From: an uncultured Xanthobacteraceae bacterium
Lineage (GTDB): Bacteria > Pseudomonadota > Alphaproteobacteria > Rhizobiales > Xanthobacteraceae
Direction of reading: 5' to 3'
NCBI GenBank assembly: GCA_955652195.1
Contig: CATPBC010000038.1
Span: forward strand, 1-8,713
Length of the DNA stretch: 8,713 nt
Position numbers and translations under genes: made by a program. The notes beneath the pieces were generated by a model. That model had not been told where the DNA came from and searched no databases. It was given only the letters and a program-made list of their open reading frames with translations. Position 1 is the stretch's first letter. The number at the start of each line of letters is the position of its first letter. Below are positions 1 through 6,378 of the stretch, one piece after another.

Positions 1-2
1 CA

Positions 3-107
3 TTGATCGAGGGCGGCAAAATCATCGGGGCGGTCGGCTGCTCGGGCGGCACTGGTTCGCAGGACGAGGTTGTCTGCAGCGCCGCTGCCGGCACAATCAA
101 CAAGTAG
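3..107 (+). CDS. GlcG/HbpS-type heme-binding family protein, 3' end only
   Basis: An open frame enters from the left edge and ends at TAG 105-107, giving 34 residues that begin LIEGGKIIGAVG. The pattern GGKIIGAVGCSGGTGSQDE followed by an Ala-rich final helix is what I recognise as the C-terminus of the GlcG/HbpS (DUF336) family, small alpha/beta proteins of which some bind heme or act as extracellular redox sensors. In that family the segment usually reads roughly G-x-V-V-G-A-I-G-V-S-G-G-x-x-x-Q-D-x-x. The protein ends NK directly after the last helix, so the C-terminus looks natural. Two cysteines occur in this tail, one in GCSGG and one in VVCSAA, and may be specific to this member. Start, signal peptide and substrate lie outside the window. 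The family call rests on one short but characteristic motif. Confidence 0.72.
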   Translation: MIEGGKIIGAVGCSGGTGSQDEVVCSAAAGTINK

Positions 108-150
108 CGTCGGCGCGGTATTTTGCGTCGCAGGTCAAGGCCAATTAGGC

Positions 151-175
151 GAGGGCGGCACAAAATGCCGCCCTC
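151..175 (+). terminator. Hairpin terminator after the HbpS-like gene
   Basis: A perfect 10-bp inverted repeat, GAGGGCGGCA (151-160) and TGCCGCCCTC (166-175), is separated by a 5-nt loop CAAAA. It begins 43 nt after the stop of the partial upstream gene. The stem is very GC-rich, but the following bases GTTGCGTCAT contain no real T-run, so it may act as a non-canonical terminator or RNA 3'-end stabiliser. It lies inside the longest possible reading frame of the next gene, which is one reason for placing that gene's start further downstream. Confidence 0.6.
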
Positions 176-246
176 GTTGCGTCATAGAATCGGTTATCAA
201 GAATGGCCGACGAAAACATTCGGCGTCGGATGGGGACAGCAATATC

Positions 247-1440
247 GTGACTGCTCGGATCTGTAGCTGCCGGCGCCATTTGCTCGCTGCGTTACTTACC
301 GGTTCGCTCGCGGCGCTCTGGATTTCACCTGCCGCCAGCCAAACCGCTCAGCCGGACCTTGCGCCTGCGCCATCCGATCTGACTGCTGCGATGCCTCAGT
401 ACCGCCGCGCGTTGGAGGAGTACAACAAGGCTTGGCAAAGCTATACCGCGGCCGCTAGCGCGTACTGGAATTTGGTTTCTGAAAGGCGGCAATTGCGCAA
501 TGGCAAACGCGCGCGTGGCGAGCCGCTGTCGATCTCTGACTACGTCCTCGCCCAGCCGCCGGTCTATACCGGACCGCCAAAGCCGGTAAACCCGCTAAAA
601 CCCGAAGTCCGCCCGCGTCCGGTTTATGTGCCGGTCGTCGCCGATTTTCTCGCTGCGGCCCGCCAAGAGTTCAAGTTTGCGCCGCGACTGCCGCAGGGCG
701 AGATCGAGTTCAAGCGCGCTTATGCCAAAGTGACGCTCGCCGCGGGATTGACCAGAGATCAGATTGTTCGAATTTATGGATTCGAGGCAAGTGGAAACGG
801 AAGTTACGACGTCGAAGCGGGGCTCGAATACAACAAGCATGGCCGCGCTATCACGACCGCGCTCGGGTACAACCAATTGCTGGCGACCAATTCGGTAGAA
901 ATCCTGGCGGAGAAGGGCAGCGAGTTCATTAAGGCATTAGAGGTCAAGGTCGCCGCAATACCCGGCACTCCGCAACAGGCCCTCGATGGCAAGATCGAGG
1001 TGCTGCGGAGGATGGTCGCATTTGCCCGCAGCGTTCCGGACGCATGGAGTCAGCACGAGATTCTGGCGAACACGCCTAAAGGGCTGGGCGTGCACGCGCT
1101 TAATCTCGATCTCGATATTGGGCCCATGCTGCAGACGCAAAAGCTCGTGGATTCCGTTGTGTTCGCGCGCCGCAAGGGATTCTCGAAAACTCTTACCGCC
1201 GCCGAGCTCGAAATGTTGAACCTGACCGGAGACGGCAACGGCTTTGACATGGTGACCATGCCGGCGTCGTGGCGCGATCAGGTGCCGACGGCGAATTTCT
1301 TTCGCGCGAGCGGCTATGCCGATAATCCGGTGGCGAAACGCAACAATGTCGTAGCCAAACTGATCGCCGCGACCGATGCGCGGATGGACGAAGAAATAAA
1401 AAAGGCGGGTGCACGCGAGCTTGCCGCGCTATTGCAGTGA
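247..1440 (+). CDS. Exported protein of unknown function, possible lysozyme-like core
   Basis: The frame stays open back to position 70, but I place the start at GTG 247. GGGGA at 232-236 provides a ribosome site 10 nt upstream, the first 31 residues then form a signal peptide (CRRHLLAALLTGSLAALW, Ala-Ala-Ser-Gln near the cleavage point), and the hairpin at 151-175 stays outside the gene. The product has 397 residues. Residues 50-85 form a Tyr/Ala-rich helix and 100-130 are Pro-rich (PPVYTGPPKP). A globular part from about 150 contains IVRIYGFEASG (Glu180), GYNQLL (207-212) and NSVEIL. An acidic residue in E-x-S-G followed by G-Y-N-Q-L recalls the E...G-x-x-Q layout of lysozyme-like and lytic transglycosylase folds, but the spacing of about 27 residues is longer than in typical SLT domains. 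I do not recognise a named family. Export is well supported; an enzymatic role is conjecture. TAGAAT at 185-190 resembles a -10 box but lacks a good -35. Confidence 0.8.
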   Translation: MTARICSCRRHLLAALLTGSLAALWISPAASQTAQPDLAPAPSDLTAAMPQYRRALEEYNKAWQSYTAAASAYWNLVSERRQLRNGKRARGEPLSISDYVLAQPPVYTGPPKPVNPLKPEVRPRPVYVPVVADFLAAARQEFKFAPRLPQGEIEFKRAYAKVTLAAGLTRDQIVRIYGFEASGNGSYDVEAGLEYNKHGRAITTALGYNQLLATNSVEILAEKGSEFIKALEVKVAAIPGTPQQALDGKIEVLRRMVAFARSVPDAWSQHEILANTPKGLGVHALNLDLDIGPMLQTQKLVDSVVFARRKGFSKTLTAAELEMLNLTGDGNGFDMVTMPASWRDQVPTANFFRASGYADNPVAKRNNVVAKLIAATDARMDEEIKKAGARELAALLQ

Positions 1441-1454
1441 TCTCATCCTGGGCA

Positions 1455-1482
1455 TTGCGATGCTGTGCGGGGCCGTTAGGAT
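1455..1482 (+). promoter_or_regulatory. Candidate sigma-70-type promoter for the FecR-domain gene
   Basis: TTGCGA (1455-1460) and TAGGAT (1477-1482) are separated by 16 bp and lie about 25 nt before the ATG at 1507. Each hexamer matches the sigma-70 consensus at four of six positions. The 66-bp gap holds nothing else. This is pattern matching only. Confidence 0.3.
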
Positions 1483-1506
1483 GCGCGCTCCGTAAGGGGC
1501 GGGGCT

Positions 1507-2454
1507 ATGAAGCGGCGGGATTTCATCGCATGGCTCGGTGGCAGCGCGGCGGCTTGGCCGGCGCTGTGGCCGCTTGCAACGCATGGGCAAACTCCGGTGC
1601 CGTCAAATCAGACCGCTTCGTCGGCAGCGGCGGATAATTCCATCGGCCAAGTGGCAAGCATCACTGGTAATGCAACGGTGACGCGCGGCAATGCCGGCCG
1701 CGCGGCATTGAAGGTCGCCGATGTGATTTACGTAAAGGATACCCTGCAGACGGACGTCAATTCTTCGCTGGGCATCAGCTTTGATGACGAGACGACTTTC
1801 AGCCTCTCCGCCAACACGCGCATTGTGATCGACGCTTTCGTTTACCAGCAGGGTGGCAGCGGCAACAACGCCTTGTTTAACGTGGCGACCGGTACGGCCG
1901 CTTTCGTCGCCAGCCTCGTCGCCAAGACGGGCAACATGAAGGTCGCAACGCCCGCGGCGACGCTCGGTATTCGCGGCACAACCGGCATTGTCGAAGTGCC
2001 GGCGGCTGGCGCCGCCGCCGCGGCCGCGCCGACCGTGAAGCTTTATCCCGACGCCGATGGGCATGTCGGCCGCATCGAGCTTTTCGATCGGCAGGGCGGG
2101 CGTCTTGGCGCGCTTACGCAGGGCGCGAGCGCGTTTGCGCTGCGTGCCGGCGCAGGGGGCCGAATCGCCGCTGTGCCATACCAAATTCCGCCGCAAGAGG
2201 CGGCGCGCGATCGCGGCGCTTTGCAGCGGCTCAACAACTCTCACAATATCGGCCGGCAGATGATTATCCAGCGGCAGCGCTTGCGCGGACCTGGATTGCG
2301 CGGGCCTGGCCGGCAAGGTCCGAACAATCAGCGTCCGGGTGGCGGCCAGAACTTGCGTCCCGGGCCGGCCGGACCGCAGCGGCTCAATCGTCCGCAACGT
2401 CTGCCGGGCCAACCGCGGCCGCGAAAGAATATTTTGAACGAACCCAAGCGCTAG
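1507..2454 (+). CDS. Tat-exported FecR-domain protein with basic Gly/Pro/Arg tail
   Basis: The 315-residue product starts at ATG 1507 behind AAGGGGCGGGG. MKRRDFIAWLGG followed by an Ala/Trp-rich stretch to about residue 28 (THGQ) is a twin-arginine signal of the type common on rhizobial periplasmic proteins. Residues 46-165 match a FecR domain: IGQVASITGNATVTR at the start, a beta-rich centre with DTLQTDVNSSLGISFDDET, and ATPAATLGIRGTTGIVEV, whose GIRGT motif is typical of free-standing FecR proteins. A poly-Ala linker (164-174) and a second beta-rich stretch (176-225) follow. Residues 255-315 are a low-complexity basic tail with repeated LRGPG, RPGGG and PQRL blocks, probably disordered. Classical FecR is an anti-sigma or signalling protein in iron uptake. 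Here there is no neighbouring sigma factor or TonB receptor and no inner-membrane segment, so that role is not implied. It may act as a periplasmic scaffold or envelope-associated protein. Co-transcription with the oxidoreductase gene 37 bp downstream is plausible. Confidence 0.85.
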   Translation: MKRRDFIAWLGGSAAAWPALWPLATHGQTPVPSNQTASSAAADNSIGQVASITGNATVTRGNAGRAALKVADVIYVKDTLQTDVNSSLGISFDDETTFSLSANTRIVIDAFVYQQGGSGNNALFNVATGTAAFVASLVAKTGNMKVATPAATLGIRGTTGIVEVPAAGAAAAAAPTVKLYPDADGHVGRIELFDRQGGRLGALTQGASAFALRAGAGGRIAAVPYQIPPQEAARDRGALQRLNNSHNIGRQMIIQRQRLRGPGLRGPGRQGPNNQRPGGGQNLRPGPAGPQRLNRPQRLPGQPRPRKNILNEPKR

Positions 2455-2491
2455 CTGTAGCCGCTACAAATCGCCGAACGAGGAAAGAATC

Positions 2492-3508
2492 ATGCGCGCC
2501 TATCAGTTGCCCAAGGGCGGTGCCGGCATCGAGGCACTGGTACAGGTCGAACGCCCCGATCCCAGGCCGGCTCACCGGCAGGTACTCGTGAAGGTGAGGG
2601 CCTGCTCGCTCAATTTCCGCGATCTCGCCATCGTGCGCGGCAGTTATCGCATGCCAGTGCGCGACAATATTATCCCGCTGTCCGACGGCGCCGGTGAAGT
2701 GATCGAAATCGGTCCGGGCGTCACGCAAGTGAAGGTCGGCGATCGCGTCGCGGGCAACTTCTTTCAGCGCTGGAGTGGCGGTGCGCCGGCAGCCGACGTG
2801 CACAAGAGCGCGCTGGGCGGTGGCATCGACGGCATGCTTGCGGAATACGCCGTGCTCGAGGAAGAGGGCACTGTAAAAATTCCACCGCATCTGTCGCTGG
2901 AGGAGGGCGCGACGCTGCCCTGCGCGGCGGTGACGGTCTGGCATGCGATGATCGAGCACGCCAAGCTGAAAGCGGGTGACACAGTCCTGCTGCAAGGCAC
3001 CGGCGGCGTGTCAATTTTCGGATTGCAATTCGCGCGCGCGATGGGCATTCGCGCCGTCATTACTTCGTCCAGCGACGAAAAACTTGCACGCGCGAAAGCA
3101 CTCGGCGCAGCCTTCGGCATCAACTACCGAACCACGCCGGATTGGGAAAAAGCGGCCGTGGAATTCACCGGTGGAACAGGCGTCGATCACGTAGTTGAAG
3201 TGGGTGGCGCGGCGACATTGACACGCTCCTTTAGCGCCATCCGCGTCGGCGGCAAGGTCACCCTCATCGGCGGCTTAAGCGGTGGCGCGAGCGAGCTCAA
3301 TCCGGCTCTCATCTTTGCGCGCCGCGCTAACGTTCAGGGGATTTCGGTCGGCTCGACCGAAATGTTCGAAGCGATGAACCGCGCCATCGCGGCAAACGCG
3401 ATCAAGCCCGTGGTCGATAAAGTATTCGATTTTGCCGAGGTTCAAGCGGCTTACCAGCACATGGCTGCAGGTGCGCATTTCGGCAAGATCGTCATTCGGA
3501 TTACGTGA
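2492..3508 (+). CDS. Zinc-free MDR-family NAD(P)-dependent oxidoreductase (quinone-reductase-like)
   Basis: The 338-residue product is full length for the medium-chain dehydrogenase/reductase superfamily. ATG 2492 is preceded by AGGAA at 2481-2485. The N-terminal GroES-like domain holds ACSLNFRDL (37-45), PLSDGAGEVIEIGPGV (62-77) and KVGDRVAG. The Rossmann domain carries the dinucleotide loop LLQGTGGVSIFGLQFA (166-181), followed by a TSSSDEKLARAKALGA segment. In zinc alcohol dehydrogenases a Cys and a Gly-His-Glu bind the catalytic metal. Here the equivalent sites read S39-L-N and S-D-G-A-G-E, and the four-cysteine structural zinc lobe is absent, so this should be a zinc-independent reductase of the quinone oxidoreductase or enoyl reductase type. 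The substrate cannot be told. The C-terminal HFGKIVIRIT is the normal family ending. It sits 37 bp behind the FecR-domain gene and may share its transcript, although no functional link is evident. Confidence 0.9.
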   Translation: MRAYQLPKGGAGIEALVQVERPDPRPAHRQVLVKVRACSLNFRDLAIVRGSYRMPVRDNIIPLSDGAGEVIEIGPGVTQVKVGDRVAGNFFQRWSGGAPAADVHKSALGGGIDGMLAEYAVLEEEGTVKIPPHLSLEEGATLPCAAVTVWHAMIEHAKLKAGDTVLLQGTGGVSIFGLQFARAMGIRAVITSSSDEKLARAKALGAAFGINYRTTPDWEKAAVEFTGGTGVDHVVEVGGAATLTRSFSAIRVGGKVTLIGGLSGGASELNPALIFARRANVQGISVGSTEMFEAMNRAIAANAIKPVVDKVFDFAEVQAAYQHMAAGAHFGKIVIRIT

Positions 3509-3876
3509 TGGCACGTGGTGCCGTCGCCGAATCAGCTGTTGCAGGGACTGCTGGCGCTGCTCGAGGGGGCCAACGGGCAAAATGGAGCTGCGTAGAAGGC
3601 CATGCGATATGTGGCAGATCGCAGCGTTTTTGTTCCTAACTGCACCTGCCGACAAATGATTGAAAAAGCGGGCGGTTGTACGCGTTAAACGGCCCGCAAA
3701 CTGACTTTTGCGAGATAAGACGGGCGTGACGTGGCGCGGACCGAATTCTTTGCATTGTGGCGGTACGGTGACAATCGGCGAGTTTCGGCTGTGCTATGCT
3801 GAATCTCGAAGGGGCCGCGGCCGGTCCGGAAACTTGTTGATGCCCGGGCTGCGGGCGACGAGCGGGGGACGTACAG
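3509..3876. other. 368-bp intergenic region, no convincing gene
   Basis: Short frames here lack ribosome sites and recognisable sequence. The oxidoreductase frame continues past its TGA for 28 codons (3509-3592) and reads as a Leu-rich peptide before TAG 3593-3595; this looks like chance or a gene remnant. An imperfect hairpin lies at 3668-3697. TATGCT at 3795-3800, 82 nt before the transglycosylase start, resembles a -10 box but has no good -35. Confidence 0.6.
3668..3697 (+). terminator. Weak hairpin, possible terminator
   Basis: GCGGGCGGTT (3668-3677) can pair with AACGGCCCGC (3688-3697) with one G-G mismatch and a 10-nt loop. It is 160 nt downstream of the oxidoreductase stop and is followed by AAACTGACTTTTG, which has only a short T-run. 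Confidence 0.35.
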
Positions 3877-4821
3877 ATGGTAATAAGGGCGTTACAGCTC
3901 GCCTTTATTATTCTGGCGATCGCGGTCATCTATCCATTTGCGGGACGTGAAACGGTGCTGTTTCCCAAAGATACAGCAACGCCGGAGGATGTCGCGCGAG
4001 TAAAAGCAGACGCGGAAACCCAAATACACAAGGCCGACAAGCTCGCCTCAGTTCAAAGCTCCGAAGATGAAGTCATCGTGACGGCGTCGCTGCCGCGCGA
4101 GCAGGCGAGAACCGAAGAAGATCATCCATTCTTTCAGAATAATTCCGCTGATGCGCTCTCAGCGCAACTGGATCTCTCTTATCTCGCTTATTACGCCTAT
4201 TCGGAAGCTCCGCCGCCCAGGAAGCCGGCCGATACGGTTTTAGAGGCGCTGAAAGATATTCCGGTCGGAACGCCGATTGACGAGATCAAGCGCGCCTCGG
4301 ACGCGTTTGGCATCGATTTCACTTTCATGAAGTCGGTGGCAAAAATCGAATCCGATTTCGATCCCAAGCAGCGCACCGGCTCCTATATCGGCCTATTTCA
4401 ACTGAGCAATTATGAGTTCGACAAATACGGCTCCGGCAGCATCGTGAGTCCGCGCGATAATGCCATTGCCGCCGCTTATAAATTCACCACGGCGGCGATC
4501 CTGTTCGAATTGAACACCCATCAGAAGCCGACTTTGAGCGATCTTTATTTGATCCATCAGCAAGGCACCCAGGGCGCGGAAGAACATGTCAGCCACCCAG
4601 ACCGCATTGCGTGGAAATCGATGTGCGCCACCGATGAAGGCCGGCAAAAAGGCGAGAAGTGGTGCAAGCGCGCCATTTGGCAGAACACGCTTCCGGCTAT
4701 CAAACAGGTCTGGAAATCGGTCGAAAACCTGACGTCGGGCGCATTCGTGCAAATGTGGCAGCAGCGAGTCGCGCAATTCTACTCGCGTTATTCGGCAACA
4801 GCGGCGATGACAGCGAAATAA
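3877..4821 (+). CDS. Membrane-anchored lytic transglycosylase (SLT domain)
   Basis: The 314-residue product starts at ATG 3877, preceded by GGGGGAC at 3864-3870. Residues 3-22 (IRALQLAFIILAIAVIYPFA) form a hydrophobic helix acting as a signal anchor or signal peptide. A charged, probably flexible region runs to about residue 120. The SLT domain spans about 130-240: catalytic motif SVAKIESDFDP with Glu158, then SYIGLFQLS (169-177, the GLMQ-type motif), SPRDNAIAAAYKF, and LIHQQGTQGA (225-234) in place of the usual AYNxG motif. Such enzymes cleave the MurNAc-GlcNAc bond of peptidoglycan to give 1,6-anhydro products, acting in the periplasm. The C-terminal extension (245-314) carries two cysteines, C250 and C263, which could form a disulfide after export. 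No secretion-system or flagellar genes flank it, so a housekeeping or remodelling role is more likely than a machine-specific one. Its stop faces the convergent gene at 4943 across a shared hairpin. Confidence 0.88.
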   Translation: MVIRALQLAFIILAIAVIYPFAGRETVLFPKDTATPEDVARVKADAETQIHKADKLASVQSSEDEVIVTASLPREQARTEEDHPFFQNNSADALSAQLDLSYLAYYAYSEAPPPRKPADTVLEALKDIPVGTPIDEIKRASDAFGIDFTFMKSVAKIESDFDPKQRTGSYIGLFQLSNYEFDKYGSGSIVSPRDNAIAAAYKFTTAAILFELNTHQKPTLSDLYLIHQQGTQGAEEHVSHPDRIAWKSMCATDEGRQKGEKWCKRAIWQNTLPAIKQVWKSVENLTSGAFVQMWQQRVAQFYSRYSATAAMTAK

Positions 4822-4866
4822 ATAAATCGCGCGAGCTGTCGTCTTCCCTTAATCGCAAAGCAAACC

Positions 4867-4905
4867 GCCCCGGCCTTCATTCCTGGTGAATGTAGAAGCC
4901 GGGGC
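4867..4905. terminator. Hairpin shared by two convergent genes
   Basis: GCCCCGGC (4867-4874) pairs with GCCGGGGC (4898-4905). Pairing continues inward as TTC/GAA after a single bulged C and as ATTC/GAAT around a CTGGT apex. It lies between the transglycosylase stop (4821) and the minus-strand gene's stop (4943). Read on the minus strand the stem is followed by GGTTTGCTTTGCG, a moderate T-rich tail, so it is the better terminator in that direction. On the plus strand the tail is GAGAGCTTTGAG. Confidence 0.7.
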
Positions 4906-4942
4906 GAGAGCTTTGAGTGATCTGCCGGTAATAGCGGGCTTG

Positions 4943-5278
4943 TTAACGGCCAATCCGGCGACTGACAGCGTTCTCCTGCTGATTGAGCGCCCTTTGCTCG
5001 GCCTTGGTGATGTGCCCGCCATTAAATTGAGCCATCGTGCGCTCCTCGTGCCGAATGGCGCGGTCTTCCCGGTGAAGTTGATTAGCCTGTTGTTTGGTGA
5101 TCTCGCCTTCCTTCAGCTCATGATTGATCCGGCGATTCTGATTTGCCAGCCGATCGTTGACCTGGTCGCGCCGCGGATGATTGCGCTCCCACTGTGTTTC
5201 GGCAAAGGCCGCGGATACAGCGCTTCCGGCAAACGCGAACGCAACAACGAAAGCAACGGTTTTGACTAAAGTGCGCAT
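4943..5278 (-). CDS. Small exported repeat protein of unknown function
   Basis: The gene encodes 111 residues. The minus-strand ATG at 5278 is preceded by AAGGAA (plus-strand 5287-5292 in complement). Residues 1-26 form a clear Sec signal peptide, with likely cleavage after AFA26. The mature part is hydrophilic, rich in Gln, Asn, Arg and Glu, and helical. I see three imperfect repeats: LANQNRRINHE (44-54), LHREDRAIRHE (68-78) and LNQQENAVSRR (98-108). They are separated by linkers containing EGEITKQQ (57-64) and GGHITKAEQ (87-95). The G-x-I-T-K linkers look like degenerate EF-hand loop ends, but the Asp/Asn calcium ligands are mostly missing. I recall similar small exported proteins in Bradyrhizobium-like genomes without an assigned function. 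It is a single-gene unit ending at the hairpin 4867-4905. The overlapping plus-strand frame (4886-5269) is rejected as its shadow because it lacks a signal and a ribosome site. Confidence 0.82.
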   Translation of the reverse strand: MRTLVKTVAFVVAFAFAGSAVSAAFAETQWERNHPRRDQVNDRLANQNRRINHELKEGEITKQQANQLHREDRAIRHEERTMAQFNGGHITKAEQRALNQQENAVSRRIGR

Positions 5279-5299
5279 TGGGCTTTTCCTTGTTAATGG

Positions 5300-5318
5300 C
5301 CGGCGAAATAGTCGCCGG
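5300..5318 (-). promoter_or_regulatory. Leader hairpin upstream of the small exported protein gene
   Basis: CCGGCGA (5300-5306) and TCGCCGG (5312-5318) form a perfect 7-bp stem with a 5-nt loop. On the minus strand it ends 21 nt before the start codon and just upstream of the AAGGAA ribosome site. If transcribed it would form a 5' leader structure that could protect the message or affect translation. As DNA it could also be an operator. Confidence 0.4.
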
Positions 5319-5537
5319 ATTTTGGGATCGGAAATTTGCCCCAGTAATGCTGAATTGACCGTGAGATGCTCGTTCAGTCTCGGTTCATGGATCCGGCGAA
5401 GTTGTGCGCATTGAATGCACTTACCGAAAACAATGCTTTTGCATTACCTCAGGCAATGGATGAAAAGTCCTCGTCGATTCGTCGGTGCCTATGGGGTGAT
5501 CGAATAAATGCCAAGCGCTATGCTCCCCGCTAAGGCC

Positions 5538-5563
5538 TTGTATCCAGCTCAGGTTTGTATCCA
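5538..5563 (+). repeat. Direct repeat TTGTATCCA x2
   Basis: Two identical 9-bp copies lie at 5538-5546 and 5555-5563, 17 bp from start to start, and end 32 nt before the ATG at 5596. The position fits a paired regulator site or leader element, but no known regulator motif is recognised. Confidence 0.45.
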
Positions 5564-5595
5564 AATAGCTCTACGACGTGAAAGGAAGTCAGCAG

Positions 5596-6255
5596 ATGCC
5601 TAAGCAAAGAATAGGCTACGTCCCGCTCGACAAGATGGACGAGAGAATGCGAGCGGAAATGGCGCGTTGCCAGCGCGAAGGTACGCCGCGACCGGAAAGC
5701 TCGGCTATTCGCGCCCATGTGCCGGCCTGTTTTTGGTTCTTTGCGGAATCCTGGCACAACATATTCCGCAATGGCGTGCTCGATCACGCGATCAAGGAGT
5801 TGTGTCGCCTGTACGTTTCCCGTTCCGTTACCTGCGAATATTGCGGCAACCAGCGCTCTGTCAAAGCAACCACAAGCGGCGCCGTCATCGAAGAGCAAGT
5901 GCTCGATCTTTTAAACTTCGAGAAATCGACCAACTACAACGAACGTCAGAAAGCTGCACTGGCCTATGCCGAAGCTATCGTTTGGCGGCTCGACACTGTC
6001 GATGCGTTTTGGGAGCGCATGCATCGCCATTTTACCGAACCCGAACTGGTCGAGCTCGGCTGCATGATCGGGCTTACGCTTGGCCAGCAAAGCTGGCTGC
6101 GGCTTCTCAACATCGAGCATCATCAGGTGCTGGCCGGCACGTCAGCTTCAATGGCCCCCGGTTTTGAAACCGCCGAGGACCTCAGCGCCACGAAAGCGCA
6201 ACCAGACTATTGGGCGAAATCCAAAACTGCAGCCCAGTCTGAAAACGCCGCCTGA
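5596..6255 (+). CDS. AhpD-like / carboxymuconolactone decarboxylase family protein
   Basis: I choose ATG 5596 because AAAGGAAG at 5581-5588 is correctly spaced before it. An in-frame GTG at 5578 would include that ribosome site in the coding region. The product has 219 residues. The helical core spans about residues 45-160 and contains NGVLDHAIKELCRLYVSRSVTCEYC, with the CxxC pair C80/C83. In AhpD a Glu 12 residues before the first Cys, a His inside the CxxC and a His four residues after the second Cys make a proton relay for peroxide reduction. Here the Glu is kept (E68), the internal residue is Tyr82 and the last position is Arg87 (CEYCGNQRS). A classical alkylhydroperoxidase reaction is therefore uncertain, although the thiols could still be redox active. 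A second helix pair includes ELVELGCMIGLTLGQQSWLRLL. No ahpC lies in the window. There is no signal peptide, so it is probably cytoplasmic. CGCCGC/GCGGCG at 6246-6275 may form a weak 3' hairpin. Confidence 0.85.
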   Translation: MPKQRIGYVPLDKMDERMRAEMARCQREGTPRPESSAIRAHVPACFWFFAESWHNIFRNGVLDHAIKELCRLYVSRSVTCEYCGNQRSVKATTSGAVIEEQVLDLLNFEKSTNYNERQKAALAYAEAIVWRLDTVDAFWERMHRHFTEPELVELGCMIGLTLGQQSWLRLLNIEHHQVLAGTSASMAPGFETAEDLSATKAQPDYWAKSKTAAQSENAA

Positions 6256-6378
6256 AATGCCAGGCAACTGCGGCGCGATCCTGATTTCATGCACCGCCAC
6301 CTGGGCGTATAGGAATCGCTCACGACGACGAAAAAAATCATGTGTTGCAGCAGGTTCGGGGCAGGCGAAATGACGCCG

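Larger units (their letters stand above)
5279..5595. other. Divergent intergenic region between 4943 (-) and 5596 (+) genes
   Basis: This 317-bp region must hold the promoters of both flanking genes. It contains a perfect 7-bp hairpin at 5300-5318, a small AATGC-TTTT-GCATT inverted repeat at 5432-5445, TATGCT at 5519-5524 (a possible -10 box 72 nt before the plus-strand start, without a good -35), and two copies of TTGTATCCA at 5538-5546 and 5555-5563. I see no gene. Confidence 0.6.

Noticed and set aside
70..246. N-terminal extension of the 397-residue exported protein to position 70
   Set aside because: It would overlap the upstream HbpS-like gene and the terminator hairpin and bury the signal peptide; GTG 247 has a ribosome site.
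1603..2412. 269-residue minus-strand frame opposite the FecR-domain gene
   Set aside because: Arg/Ala-rich shadow in GC-rich coding DNA with no recognisable domain; the plus strand encodes a clear FecR domain.
2384..2995. 203-residue minus-strand frame opposite the oxidoreductase
   Set aside because: It spans two real genes in antisense and has no family features.
3508..3660. Short plus-strand frames after the oxidoreductase, including one starting at the overlapping ATG 3508
   Set aside because: No ribosome site, no domain and biased composition.
1507..4821. A single envelope operon from FecR-domain to transglycosylase genes
   Set aside because: The 368-bp gap with a hairpin before 3877 and a separate start region argue against one transcript.
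4886..5269. 127-residue plus-strand frame opposite the small exported protein
   Set aside because: No ribosome site; the minus strand has a signal peptide, a ribosome site and internal repeats.
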